NCBI GenBank assembly: GCA_027596195.1
Contig: JADGJG010000221.1
Coordinates: 1-30,059, forward strand
Source: Podochytrium sp. JEL0797
Taxonomy: Eukaryota > Chytridiomycota > Chytridiomycetes > Chytridiales > Chytriomycetaceae
Length of the DNA: 30,059 bases
Direction: 5' to 3'
The position numbers were made by a program, and so were the translations under genes. The notes beneath the pieces were generated by a model. The model made no database searches, was not told where the DNA came from, and was given only the letters and a program-made list of their open reading frames with translations. Each line of letters opens with the position of its first letter. Positions within the stretch are counted from its first letter, which is position 1. Positions 9,000 through 19,774 of this stretch are shown piece by piece.

Positions 9000-9321
9000 T
9001 TAGTATGCAATCGCCGCGAAAGGCTAGGGATATTGGAGGCGCACCCGACGCGATATGGAGGAATATATCCATTTTAGATACCGAAAGAGTCGGCATGATT
9101 TCGAGAGACGGGAGATCGCAGCGGAGGGGGCGGCTCGCTTTAAAAATGCTCATACAGGCAGGAAAAAAAAACTTCCACTCAATAATACACAATTTAATAT
9201 TCCAAAACCGCTCTCCCACGAGCTTTATACCAAAGAGCAAAAAAACAAGCCCTTCTCCCTTCACTTTCCCCAAAAGCAAAAAAGCTTTCCAACAACAGGA
9301 GCACTCAAAAAACGGCTCCCC
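9000..9321. other. Gap between ZnF-D relic and SFP1-like 3' end
   Basis: 322 bp downstream of the SFP1-like stop (minus strand). It is A/T-rich in parts and contains several oligo-A runs on the plus strand. I find no gene, repeat or clear poly(A) signal. It is presumably the 3'-UTR of the SFP1-like gene. Confidence 0.4.
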
Positions 9322-12300
9322 CTACTTTCCCCCCGCACCGCGCAAAACGCGTCGTGTGGACACACCCTTGTCCTCCTCCAACTCATCCACCTCCATCCCA
9401 TCCGACGTATCCCCCTCCTCTTCACTCCCAAAAATCTCCTCCTCCAACATCTTCTTGTCATGCGGCTTACGCTCTTTCCACTCCTCATCTTCCTCCTCTT
9501 CATGTTCCTCCTCCAACACTACCACAAGCCGGTCCTCAGACGCACTATCCTCCCCATCCTCCAACTTCGCAACCTTGGACGGCGTCTCCATCACCTCCGC
9601 TTCGTCATCGGTCTCGAGACTCGGCGACTTGCGTTTCCGCATCAACGGTGTCACCGACACGGACGCAGAGTCCCGCTTCCGGGGCTTCGCAGGCCGCCGC
9701 ACTCGCGCCAACGGCGACGTACTCCCCACACTCGACGTCTCAATCAGATTCGGAATCTCATACCCTTCGAGAATGTTGGTGTGTTCAGCTTGCGAGAGGA
9801 AATGGGCGTGCATCGTTTTGGCGTGATACTGAGAAAAAACACCAGTTAATCACGGGCCCCCAAAAACAAGTACAAAACACACTGCAAAAATCATACCTTG
9901 AACCCATTCAAACTCTTGAACCGCCTTTCACACCCCTCCAAAAAACAAACATACGGCCTCTCCTCACCCACCCCCGCCCCCGCAACCACAGCCGGCACAG
10001 CCTCCTCCTCCCCGACTACAGCTTCCTCCTCCTCCCCCCCAGCACCCACACCAGCAACACTCCCCCCAATATACAACCCAACAGGAATCCCAACCCCATC
10101 TGAATGAAACCGGTTCAAATGGTACTTGACGCCATTCGCGTTCTTGTAATCCTTCCCACACGCGGGGCACACGTATCGACGCTCGTTCGTGTCTGCAGAG
10201 GTAACGCAGAGGAGGTTTAACCGGAGTCGACGGCGGTGTGAAAAGTTGGTGGCAGTGGACGACGGAGCCGTGGTGAGCGCAGGGTGGTGCCGCGTCGAAG
10301 GAGTTGAAGGGTCTTCGTGTGACACAGAATCGAGAGAAACAGTGGAAGCAGCAGCAGCAGCAGCAGCAGCAGCGCGGGTCTTGCTAAAATTCGTAGCAGC
10401 CACCATCACAACCGTGTTCAACACAGCTCCCGGCGAGAGTCCCACTGTATTCGCCTTCCTGACCGCAGAGGGAGTGGCGGCGGGGGTGGCTCCATTCTCC
10501 GAGAGACTCATGGACGAGGAATGCAACAAGTTCAAAGACCCTTTGCGTCGATCCTCGTGCGCCACTTTGGCCAATTGCGGTCCAAGTCCCGCGTGCAGTT
10601 GTTCGTGGAGCGACTTGTTTTCTTCGGCAACGAAAAAGGATTCGGAGAGGGTCGCGGATTCAGACAAGAGAACGGGAAGCACGGTCGTGGGTTCCGACAA
10701 AAGTGGTTTAACGACTTTCGATTTCCGCCTTGGAGTCTAAAAGCAAACGACAAGTCAGCACTCGCAACCCAAAACACGAAATCAACTCCCCCAACTCACC
10801 ATTCCAGACGCCTCCGATTGACCAGCTTCCGCCTCCGACCCCGCAGTCGCAACAGGCTCATTCTCCACCGACTCATCCATCACCGCACCCGCAGCAGCAA
10901 CACTACTCCGTCTCTTTCGCACCGCCGAACCAGCAGCAGCACTCCCACCCTTCTTCTTTTTCTTGTTCTTGTTCTCCTTCTCCACAACAACCGCATCCTC
11001 CACAGAATCCGTAGCCGCAACAACCTCCTCGGCAGCAACAGCTGCAGCTGAAGCGGCACAAGACCCCTCCTCACCCCCCAGCGAAACAACATCATCATAC
11101 TCCTCCACAATCGGCAACGACACAATCCGCGCAGCAGAACCCGTCGTCGACTTTCTCCGACTCGAACCACTAGTCTTTCTTGATCGCGACGAGGAAGAAG
11201 CCTTGGACGTTGATTTGCCAGTAGACCGTGGTGGTGGCGTTGGCGCAGGTGGTGGTGACAATGACAGCGCTGGAGCGACAAGACCTTCCTCCGTCTTGTT
11301 TTCAACAGCACAACTCTCCTCCACACCATCCACCATCGCGTCAACAGCACCAGGTAACTCCACATCCAGCGACGCAGCCTCAACAACCACCTCCTCCTTC
11401 TGCTCACCAGACTCCTTCTCCCCACCCTCCACCCCAACACTAATCACCTCCTCCTCCTCCCCCCCAACCAAAACAACCTCCCCATCCCCCAACACCTCCT
11501 CCACAACCCCCCCACTCAAAATATCACACCCAAACTCCTGCTCCTCCTTGGTCCCCCAAACCCCACCAAACCCACCCTCCCGAACCGGCGTCTCAACCCC
11601 CTCCCCCATCCTCTCCAACTCCTCAAGCTGCCGCTGCTTCTCCGCAACCCTCCGACTCCGCACCACAGGCGCAACCGGCGTCGCCATCGCATGTTGGGTA
11701 GAGTATCCGATATCTTCCGGTCGGAACTTCTTCCGCGGTCGACCCCGCCCACGTTTCACGGGGATCCCGTCAGGTCCGATAATCACCAACGGGGGGGCTC
11801 GCTTGACTGGAGCAGGAGTCCGAACAGGTTGCGACGCACTCCCACCACCAAGCAGCGGATCCATCAACGCAAGATGAACACTCTGTGGAGGACTCAACGG
11901 CTGTTCTAACCCTCCCCCCAAAGCAGCAGTACCCTCCCCACCTCCTCCCTGCTGCAAAGAAAGACTATGCGAAATACTCGCCGGAATCCTCAACTTGACG
12001 CGAAACGACGGCTTCCCACTCCGATCCCGCGGGGTGGCCCCGCGTCGCCTTGACGAAGACCGACTCCCCACCTCCTCTTCCTCCCCCTCCTCCTCATGTC
12101 CAAAAAACCCCGCCGGCGGAGGCGGCAAGTACCGAGGATGCGTCACGGGCAACAGGTACCGATTCAATTTGGGCCGTCCGCGTTTCCTCCGCTCCCCAGC
12201 CGCAAAGGAAGGTGGGGGTGGGTTCAGGAGGTGGTGGTAATGCGTTTGTTGGGTGGTTCGGAGTTGACGCGGGGCGTGGATGTCGATTTCTTGGGCGGCT

Positions 12301-13664
12301 AAGGCGGCAGCGGCGGCGGATGCGGCTGCGGCTGCGCGAGAAGCAGCGATAGATTCCGACATGTGCACGTCTTCGCAGTTTTCGTACTCGGCTTCATCGG
12401 AGGAGGAAGACGACGAATACGACTCCTCAGAATCACTTGACTCCAAGTCATCGTAAATCACGGAATGCGAAACACTCTGCCCAACCGAAAACGCGCGCCC
12501 GCGTGTCCCCTCCGCGCCAAATTCATCCTCCTCGTCGTCGTCCATGTAAATCTCCTTCAACGAAACAGCCGCACGACCCCCAAGTCCCACCGGCGACGCG
12601 TTCAAACTACACCCAAATGGCGAAACGGCACGACTCCGCATCGATTTGACACTAAAAGTGCCCTCCGACTCCGCACCCTCCTCCTCCGTGGGAGACTCGG
12701 GAACCAGAATCACCTCCGAATTCGTGTCATCCGGTGGAAGTGTCATGACGGGAGAGAGGATGATTGAATCATCCATTGCGCAGGATGGCAGTGTGAGCGT
12801 GGGTGGGGGGGTGTCGCCGGCGGACGGTTGCGGCATTGCGAATACGGGGGAAAGGAGCCCTTCAACATCCTGGACGGGAAGTGTGAGCACCGGAGAGAGC
12901 ATGGCGCCAAAAGCCAGTTGAGGGCGTTGAGGGAGGTTTGGCTCGGCGGTGCTGATTTGCATGGTTTCGACGTAATGGATTGCGGCGAGGAGCGCAGGGT
13001 CGTGCACCGAGGACGGTTCGAGGGTACGAGACGGTGGCGGAAACACACCCAATGGCTTCACTGCGTTGCGAAAGATTGCTTCCATATCGGAATCGGTGCA
13101 CTCTGGGGCACGCTGTTGAATTGAAGACGGATTCGGAGCTGCTGCGGAATTCGATGACCGGTTCCCAACACTTTGAGCGTCCTCATCGGGACGGGATTCG
13201 TCTTCGGCACTCTCGGCATCGTTTGGATTGTGGTTCATGGATTCAGACACGGGATCTTCGGGGGTCAGGGTCGTGGCCGTGGCGACATCTCCGGCGGTGC
13301 TGCTCTCACTGGACCTCCGGGACACGTGTTTCGTTTCGATCGAGAGGGCAGATCTCACAGGCTCCAAATTGGTCGGTTTGCATCTCCGCAATTCGAGCAC
13401 GGAAGCCAGGGCGGCAATCGAAGCACCGCCGTGGAACATTTCGCCGTGAAGTTGCAGCTGGTGGAAGTCTTTGAGGTGGAATCCGCAGCAATAAAGGTCT
13501 TTGACAAAGTCGCGCTCGGTGGTTGAGTCGTGGGGAGTGTTTGAGACGATGCGTTTGAGGGCAAAGGAGTGGGCGGGCGAGTTGCACTGCTGGGTGGGCG
13601 ATTGCGGGTCGTTTGTGAGGTGGAGGTGGTTCATGAAGGGCGATTGGGGCGCATTCGGCTTCAT
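9322..13664 (-). CDS. SFP1/JAZF1-like C2H2 transcription regulator with AT-hooks
   Basis: A 1403-residue nuclear regulator. Exons: 13664-10800, 10736-9897, 9828-9322; introns are 63 and 68 nt. Finger 1 (residues 59-78, CCGFHLKDFHQLQLHGEMFH) resembles the N-terminal finger of fungal Sfp1/JAZF1 proteins. Finger 2 (about 1141-1165, CPACGKDYKNANGVKYH) and finger 3 (about 1218-1242, C-X4-C..RRFKSLNGFKYHAKTMH) carry the family KNxNGxKYH signature. The second intron splits finger 3 between FK and YH. Two AT-hook-like motifs lie between: RKRGRPKL (near 493) and KRGRGRPRKK (near 636). The rest is disordered: Ser, Glu and Ala runs, a nine-Ala run on a GCA repeat, and an acidic tail. Yeast Sfp1 controls ribosomal-protein genes and cell size; that role is inferred, not shown. 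Length well exceeds yeast Sfp1. Confidence 0.88.
10348..10371. repeat. (GCA)8 trinucleotide repeat
   Basis: Eight perfect GCA units on the plus strand. They encode the alanine run of the SFP1-like protein (minus-strand exon 2, RAAAAAAAAAS). Confidence 0.9.
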
Positions 13665-14737
13665 TGTCTAAGGAAAGGAAAGGTTACAAATGCTTTGCTT
13701 GGGTGGGGTATCACATGACACAGGTTGGTTCACGTCCAGTCCCGTCCACAGCGGGTGCGTGGATCGGTATACGATGATGTGGAGTGTGTGTAGTAAAGGA
13801 CAGGGAGTGATTGCTCACCCGTTGTAAGTTGTTTCTTGTTGATGTGTTTTGACAGGGGTGGACAATCTCCGTTTGACGGTGCTGCGGATCAAAAACAAGT
13901 TCCACTCGATGTGTGAGTGCGATGGTAACCTCTAGCAAGAAACACGGATACTCACAGCAACGGCACAAACAAGGACAAGGGAAGTGGAGGTTGATGCGGT
14001 TGCTGCAAAAACGAGCAAAGTCAAAAATTTTGCAACGGAAATGACTCTCTGTGTGTCTTCGAAATGAGTTGATCTCATTGGCGATTAATCCCGCGCTCTC
14101 CTTCACCACCCACCCCTCTCTCGTTCAACCATCCCTCCCATGTGCCAACACTATCTCTGACTCAACTTGCTATCGCTGCGCTCCAAATGAATAAACAACT
14201 TTGCCGCAGCAAGAACCGGAAATAGATTTTACCCACCTGCTATCACAAACCGTGCCGCGAAACGAAACGCCACACAGCCAGTTTCGCTTGTAAACTGATT
14301 TCAAGGGTCGCGGCTCGAGGATCGTCGCGAGATCGCGTCAAAGTCGCAATTTTTCTCCCCTGCCAAACAATCCATCAAAATCGACTCGTTTTTCGATTCG
14401 CGAACCAGCAGTACCGGTATAACCCACGGACGATCCTTTCAGACCGATTTAGCGAAGGCCCTGATTTTTTTCTCCTCGCCCCACGGCTTTCCGCTTTTCT
14501 GATCGTCGATCAGATTCGTTTAAAATTCGAACGGTACAAACCTCGCTCACGCATTCAATCCATCGAGATTCGAGTCTTCAAAAGAGTATTGATCGCTGTG
14601 ATCGAGCTGTTCAGTTTCCCCTAATTAAAATCGAAAAATAAAAAACAAATATTCAGAAACATACACGGCAGGATCTGCCATGGAATATGGCGTACTCACC
14701 GAACCATGATCCAAAGCAAGAGCTATATTGAAGCGTC
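13665..14737. promoter_or_regulatory. Long 5' region of the SFP1-like gene
   Basis: About 1.07 kb with no supported gene. On the minus strand CCTTAG sits just before the start codon (TTCCTTAG-ACA-ATG), and GGGTGAGC near 13825 would be a matching donor, so an intron of about 150 nt in the 5'-UTR is plausible. Further upstream the sequence has several CG-rich GATCGTCGATC-like palindromes (14501-14513) and oligo-T tracts. No tRNA or other RNA gene was recognised. Confidence 0.35.
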
Positions 14738-15140
14738 TTATGCATGGACGGCCTTCACTGTGTCTGCAGGAGGTGGTTTTCTAAAATGGTGAAGCAATAA
14801 ATCAACGCAACCCCGCCAATTGTCCGCTTGAAGCGAAATAAGAACAACATACCAACTGCTTTCGATTGATCCATTCGGATTCAGCTTCCCAGATGGTTCG
14901 ATGGCACATGCCGGGCCGTAAACAGCGTTTGTCGCAGTTTCGAAAAAATGTTTTTTCTTTTCGCTTTGCGTTTCTTGGATGGCTTGACCCAGGTTGACCC
15001 GTGGCCCAATCCGGATCGCTTTTTGGGAATATACATGAGCATTTGAATCACGATCAGGTTCTGAATTCTCTTTCACTCTTTTCCGATTCAAACCCCTTTC
15101 GAATTCAAGAGAAGAAAAAATCGCTTCCTGTTGCTTTCAT
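14738..15140 (-). other. Unassigned exon-like open frame
   Basis: An open frame on the minus strand, entered after a TGA near 15140 and closed at 14738-14740, without an in-frame ATG at its beginning. The first two thirds translate to plausible protein (for example RIGPRVNLGQAIQETQSEKK and FFETATNAVYGPACAIEP). A GTATGT donor near 14855 and a CATTTTAG acceptor near 14782 suggest an intron, but joining them creates an immediate stop, so the model is unsure. No family was recognised. It may be part of a gene whose other exons lie in 15140-15280, or debris next to the HNH pseudogene. Confidence 0.25.
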
Positions 15141-15280
15141 GATTGATATCGCGAAGAATCCAGATGGAATATGAGCAGCCCATGAGCAGCCCCGGGATAT
15201 AGGAAAAAGCGCGTCGAATTTAGTCGCGATTTTTAAAATTAAATGATCATTCACCATTTATTTAGTTCAGCTTGAAGAAA

Positions 15281-16116
15281 TCAAGATGCAAACATGTCAG
15301 CCAGAGTATCACTATCAATGCCTTGCGCAAGAGCTTTCCCAGTTGGTGACCCATCAAAAAATTCTTCCACCTTGAACCTGGCCATGCGAACAGCTTCACC
15401 CATCCCATCGTCTTCATCGCTACCCTCGTCCATATCATCTACACTGCCCGACCCTCGCATACGCAGAAAAACGCTGTTTCGACAATGAAACTCCACCAGT
15501 TGCTGATGGGGCCGGGTTTGAGAAGACCACCAGCAGGACTTGTCAGAACGGAGTCTCAAGTTCTCATCCAGCTGGAGACCATCCATCGCTTCGTAGTTGG
15601 TGGTGATTGCAATAAAGTGGTAATGCCCATTCTCAAACTTGAAGGAGAAGTGACCCTTGTCAAAATCAGTTGCCAAATCATTTCTCAGCAGCACCCCGTT
15701 CCGAACATTGTTGATTCCATTGTCCAAATCTCCCCGTTCCGAACATTGTTGATTCCATTGTCCAAATCACCCCGTTCCGAACATTGTTGATTCCATTGTC
15801 CAAATCAGAAATTGTGGTACGGATATATTGCGGCAACAATTCCATGTGGTTTGCATAGTCACCACACCATGCATGAGCAAGGATATGGGAATCTTGGACT
15901 GCTGAATAGTCCATTGTAACGACACAATGATTGTCTCGGGCAATGACACTCTTTTCAAAAATGACAGTTCGGTTGTTGGCTTCCCCCACTCTGTCCACTA
16001 CTCTTTCAACAAGCTCAAGATCTCAAGTTTCCACAATAATTTCGCGTGGTGGTCGGCTTCGTTTCTGGATTGATGCTGGGCTTGAAGCAGCGGATGATTG
16101 GCTCGATCACTTCCAT
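15281..16116 (-). pseudogene. Broken HNH_2-type nuclease gene
   Basis: Minus-strand coding similarity runs from an ATG at 16116 to a TGA at 15283-15281. The part from about 16000 to 15460 has the layout of fungal HNH_2 (PF13391-like) proteins: ARDNHCVVT, then DSHILAHAW, then the core INNVRNGVLLRNDL and FDKGHFSFKFENGHYHF, then ENLRLRSDKSCWW and VEFHCRNSVFL. An acidic tail follows (DDMDEGSDEDDG). Two lesions break it. The 38-bp unit that encodes NGINNVRNGV is present three times in tandem, and the two extra copies (76 bp) shift the frame. Near 16020 the 5' segment (ending TTTRNYCGNLRS) and the next segment are out of register by one base, unless an unseen intron lies there. The biological role of these fungal HNH proteins is not established. 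Confidence 0.75.
15693..15806. repeat. Tandem repeat, 3 x 38 bp
   Basis: Three head-to-tail units at 15693-15730, 15731-15768 and 15769-15806. They are identical except for the first base (A, T, A). Each contains GTTCCGAACATTGTTGATTC. The unit length is not a multiple of three, so the array is read in all three frames and disrupts the HNH open frame. Confidence 0.97.
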
Positions 16117-16489
16117 GTTGGAATGATTGGGAAGGGTTGATGGTACGTGTAGAAAAACCGCAGAACAAAAAAACCCAATTAAAATCGAAGTACATCCCGC
16201 AGAATCACAGATAGGATATTTCTATTCCAGATATGCACAGATATGCGCGTTATGGATCCGAAGTCCTTGGTGACTGAGAAACGCAGGGTGTCCTGGCATT
16301 TTCGAGAACCCCAAAGCGCATTCCAATCAAATGAAATCAAAACCATTGTCTTTGTCATTCTGCCTGTGGTTGAGAGTTCAACAATTCATGAAACTTTTCG
16401 GACCCCCTTGTCTGAAGGGTGGAGTTGATCCCCCACCCTCTCTCCCAGATGGAAAGCTCGAAATCTTGCATTAATTTCATCTACATAAC
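16117..16489. promoter_or_regulatory. Upstream region of the GH30 gene
   Basis: 373 bp between the HNH pseudogene start and the GH30 start, two divergent genes. It holds a short direct repeat (CAGATATG at about 16230 and 16238). No clear TATA box and no other gene were seen. Confidence 0.4.
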
Positions 16490-18088
16490 ATGCATCCATC
16501 AGTTCTGCACCTGCTGGCCTCCCTCGCCGTCCCTGCATTCGCTGCCATCACCCAGTCCGCCAACACAAAAGTCTCCCCACTCTACAACGTTCTCGTCCCA
16601 AAATGGCAAGGATTCGGCACGTCTCTGTCATGGTGGGGCTGTGAAGCCGGCGCATCTTCCTCGGAATCCAAATACGCAGACCTCTTTTTCACCAACAAGA
16701 CCACTTCTCTCACCATCAACAACACGCAAGTCGCACTGCCTGGTCTCGGTTTGAATGTGGTTCGGTACAATATCGGTGGGACGGGGAGACCTGGTGATTT
16801 CCCGAACGCGTCGGAATATTTCGAAGGTTCGGTCGCGCCGGGGAAAGAGTGGTGGAAGCTTGTTGAAGGATTCTGGGTGAACGGAGTTTCGAATGATATC
16901 CAGAACTGGGATTGGACGCGAGACGCGAACCAAAGGAGCATGTTGCAGGCGGCCATTGGGCGAGGAGTTCAAAACGTGGAGTTTTTTTCCAACGCGCCAA
17001 TGTGAGACATCCCTCAAAGCAATTTCATTTTACCGTGCGTCTGATTTGCAAACAACTAAATCATTCCTTGAATAGGTGGTGGATGACGGCTCAGAACAGC
17101 AGTTTGGGTGGAAGCTTGACGAGCAGCGCGTTCGACCTCTTTCCAGAATACGTGGCCACGGTCGTCAGCCACGCAACCTACAACTGGAATATCAACGTGT
17201 CCTCTGTTTCAATTTTGAATGAGCCCTCGGCGGGCTGGTGGAACTTCCCCAACATCACGCAAGAAGGTGTCAACGTCGTCAACAAGTCAGACAAGGTCAC
17301 TCTCCTCCAAAATCTTCGCACTCGGCTGAACACATTCGGATTGGAGGGTGTGCTTGTGACTGGGGCGGAGGAGTACAACTACGACTACGGGTTTGGCCAG
17401 CTTGACGGGATTCTTCCGGTTGTTGACCAATACAACGTTCACGGATACCAAACGAGCGTTCCGGCGCGTACGCAATTGAGAAATGCGGTTGCAGGGAAGC
17501 CTTTGTGGATGTCTGAATACGGAGGTTCGTTTCTTTTGCCCTGATTTGTCATTTATCTTGTGACAAACCAAGTTCGGCTCGATTTCCTTAGATCCAGACA
17601 ACTCCGGCATGAGCCTCGCCACCCAGATACTGAACGACATCAACGTATTCCAGCCCTCTGCATGGGTATATTGGCAAGTCTTGGAGAACTCTGTCTGGGG
17701 TATGCTGTACGCCAACAACTTTGGCGCGTCCGCCAACGACGCTACCCGTGCCGAACCGTCTGCCGTCACAACCAAATACTATGTCTTTGCCCAGTTCACG
17801 CGTTTCATTCAACCCGGTGACGAAATTCTCGAGAGTGGGAGTCCGAATGTCGTGGTGGCGCGAAACCCAGTCACAAACGTGTTCAAGTTTGTTGTGGTGA
17901 ATTACATGTCGTCGCAGACCGTGACATTGAATTTGAATGGAATCACCAAACCTCTCCCTGCGAGTGTGAATTTGACTTATACCGCGACGGATGGGAGCGT
18001 TTTGTTTGGTTCGTGTTCGAGCAAGGTCGTCAACAAACATGTTGTGTTTGCTGCAAGCAAGAACAGTGTTTATTCTATTGAAATTTGA
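16490..18088 (+). CDS. Secreted GH30-family glycosidase
   Basis: A 485-residue extracellular glycoside hydrolase, most like fungal GH30 endo-beta-1,6-galactanases, although a beta-1,6-glucanase or xylan activity is not excluded. Exons: 16490-17001, 17076-17524, 17592-18088. Residues 1-18 (MHPSVLHLLASLAVPAFA) look like a signal peptide. Family motifs: GFGTSLSWWG near the mature N-terminus, NVVRYNIGG, and FSNAPMWWM, which is rebuilt exactly by removing intron 1. The predicted acid/base is Glu220 in SILNEP, and the predicted nucleophile is Glu318 in LWMSEYGD. The GD junction there is created by splicing intron 2, which has a GTTCGT donor. A C-terminal beta-rich part follows, as in other GH30 enzymes. 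Several N-glycosylation sequons (NKT, NNT, NVS, NIT) fit secretion. The likely role is breakdown of plant or other polysaccharide outside the cell. Confidence 0.93.
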
Positions 18089-18312
18089 TGAGGGGGGGGG
18101 TTGTGTTTGCATATTTTGATAAAGCATTTGATTTTAAGTTACATTTTGTAATACGTTTGTTATGAATAGTAGATTTGCGATTTCATTCACCATTGTCCCC
18201 CAGATGTCCCACAATAATAGCCTCCTTCCCGCCAACAGACAGCAGGACACTGGTCGCCACGTGGGGGTAGGCTGGGGAGCTGGGTAAAAGTGGATATATA
18301 CGGGTGGCAATT
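18089..18312. other. Gap downstream of GH30
   Basis: AT-rich 3' region of the GH30 gene, ending where the right duplication arm starts. No gene, repeat or clear poly(A) hexamer was seen. Confidence 0.4.
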
Positions 18313-18341
18313 GCAAGTTGAATTTTGAAGATGACGCAGGT

Positions 18342-18436
18342 CAATTCAAATCAAACAAATCAAAATACTGAAAGTGACCGTTTTTTGCGGTGCAAATTTG
18401 AGTGCCAAGTCGCCCAGTCATAATTGATTTGAATTG
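18342..18436 (+). promoter_or_regulatory. Promoter inverted repeat of DJ-1 copy 2
   Basis: CAATTCAAATCAAA at 18342-18355 faces ATTGATTTGAATTG at 18423-18436, a 13 of 14 match to its reverse complement. It equals the element at 1843-1938 in arrangement and spacing, although spacer bases have changed. Confidence 0.5.
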
Positions 18437-18454
18437 CGTTTCGCCCGAAAAATG

Positions 18455-18460
18455 TATAAA
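18455..18460 (+). promoter_or_regulatory. TATA box of DJ-1 copy 2
   Basis: TATAAA, 53 nt before the ATG at 18513, in the same AATGTATAAA context as copy 1. Confidence 0.7.
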
Positions 18461-18512
18461 TGGAGAAAGAAAACTCTCTCCTTCATTCCATCAACCCTCT
18501 ACTATTTCAAAA

Positions 18513-19091
18513 ATGGCCTCTGCACTTGTCGTCCTCACCACTGGAAGCGAAGACCTCGAAACCGTCACCTGCGTCGACATTCTTCGCCGCGGCCAAGTCA
18601 AAGTCACTCTTGCTTCCCTCGGAGAATCTACCACCGTTGTCTGTCAAGAAGGCATCACTATTGTGGCCGACAAGCTCCTCAAAGAAACCTCCGCCTCTGA
18701 ATTTGACGCCATCGTTCTCCCAGGTGGATACGCTGCCGCCATGGCGTTTTCATCCGACGCCCGTCTCCAATCCATGTTGCGCGAGTTTGAGAGCCAAGGA
18801 AAAGTGATTGCAGCTGTCTGCGCGTCGCCCATGGCGTTGGCTCCCGCTCAAGTCGCAAAGGGAAAGACGATCACTTCTTACCCGGGCTGCATTGCCGAGG
18901 ACATTCAAACCACGTGGTTCAAGTCTTACTCTGAAGATCGCGTTGTGGTGGATGGAAATGTGATCACGAGCCGTGGACCAGCGACGGCGGCGCAATTCGC
19001 GCTTTCGGTCGTCAAGAAGTTGAAGGGTGCTGAGGTTGCCCAGGGTGTTGCTGAGCCGATGCTGTTCGAAAAGGGAACTATTATTGTTTAA
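18513..19091 (+). CDS. DJ-1: DJ-1/PARK7-family protein, copy 2
   Basis: A 192-residue, intronless paralogue of the gene at 1188-1766, with the same predicted role. The nucleophile Cys103 (AAVCASP), Glu16 and the VLPGGY and SRGPAT motifs are unchanged. The protein differs from copy 1 at about eight positions, mostly conservative: Ile/Val29, Asp/Glu38, Glu/Lys54, Val/Ala61, Asp/Glu63, Ala/Ser94, His/Gln172. Many synonymous changes separate the DNA, so purifying selection is acting on both. ATG at 18513 is chosen for the same reasons as in copy 1: the conserved start and the TATA box 53 nt upstream. It is convergent with the ZnF-A pseudogene. Confidence 0.95.
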   Translation: MASALVVLTTGSEDLETVTCVDILRRGQVKVTLASLGESTTVVCQEGITIVADKLLKETSASEFDAIVLPGGYAAAMAFSSDARLQSMLREFESQGKVIAAVCASPMALAPAQVAKGKTITSYPGCIAEDIQTTWFKSYSEDRVVVDGNVITSRGPATAAQFALSVVKKLKGAEVAQGVAEPMLFEKGTIIV

Positions 19092-19109
19092 TTATCATCA
19101 TTGCATTGG

Positions 19110-19115
19110 AATAAA
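19110..19115 (+). terminator. Poly(A) signal of DJ-1 copy 2
   Basis: AATAAA, 18 nt after the stop, in the context shared with copy 1. Confidence 0.6.
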
Positions 19116-19205
19116 GAAGAATTATGTATTGATTTGGGTATTAAAATGATTTAAATAATTGTTCTGCAGACCAGAACGTTATCATTTTTTCCCTCTCCTC
19201 CTAAT

Positions 19206-19774
19206 TCCCTTTCCTCCTTGAACTTTTCGTGCGTGAGTCCTCAGTCGCTGGTGCGTCACAAACGTCTTCCCACACCCATCCACCAAACGCGGGATTATGT
19301 CCTAGCCAGTGTGCGTATTGTGATGATCCTGCAAATACTCGGGCCGGCTATACGCCTTGTCACAAAACCCACAATGATACGCCTTCTTCTCCGAATGAAC
19401 GAGTCCGTGTCGCTTCAAACGATACGACGAAGCGAATCCCATCCCACAAGTCTCACACTCATGGGGAAGGACGTCCATGTGTTGCGTTGCGTGAATATGA
19501 AGAGCTTGGAGGAATTTGAATGATTTGCCGCACGCCTTGCATGGGTAGGGGGTTTCGCCGGTGTGAATGCGTATGTGGTTCTGCAGGCGGTTTGAAGTGC
19601 GCAGATGTGGGGGCAGTGAGGGAATTTGTTTTGTTTGTGGGTCGGGTTCTCGCGTCTATGATTCACGTGGTCCATATAATGAGGGAAAGAAGTGGAGCAG
19701 AAGCCACAGTTGTAGGATGGTGGGGTCGTGGGTTCCCGACGGCAGGCGTGTTTTTTAATATGAGCGGACAAAGA
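19206..19774 (-). pseudogene. Truncated, frameshifted copy of ZnF-A
   Basis: This matches the last exon of ZnF-A from its first base (19774, SLSAHIKK) onward. The first two exons and the first two half-fingers are missing. Finger 3 is readable (YNCGFCSTSFPHYMDHVNH). A one-base deletion between about 19612 and 19575 then shifts the frame. In the restored register the remaining fingers are recognisable (C-KA-C, C-ET-C, C-GF-C) up to a GAG-to-TAG change at 19304-19302, just before the final finger. The ancestral stop is also changed (TGA to GGA at 19208-19206). With these lesions and no start it is very unlikely to make a functional protein. A GTAC-rich stretch just outside offers no replacement 5' exon. 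Confidence 0.9.

Noticed and set aside
9005..9826. 273-codon and overlapping 264-codon open frames on the plus strand
   Set aside because: They lie antisense to SFP1-like exon 3, which is fixed by the spliced finger (NGFK|YHAKTMH). The plus translations are Ser/Pro low complexity.
10963..11877. 304-codon plus-strand open frame
   Set aside because: Antisense to SFP1-like exon 1. The Ser/Thr/Pro content reflects the Glu/Ala/Gly codons on the other strand.
13711..14109. 132-codon minus-strand open frame
   Set aside because: Composition and lack of any motif suggest 5'-UTR or intron sequence of the SFP1-like gene.
14100..14700. tRNA or other RNA gene in the long gap
   Set aside because: I looked for A/B-box-like pairs and cloverleaf arms. 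An ATTCGAAC string near 14525 lacks the rest of a tRNA.
15693..15806. CRISPR-like array
   Set aside because: The three 38-bp units are directly adjacent with no spacers, and the host is a eukaryote. It is a tandem duplication inside a coding sequence.
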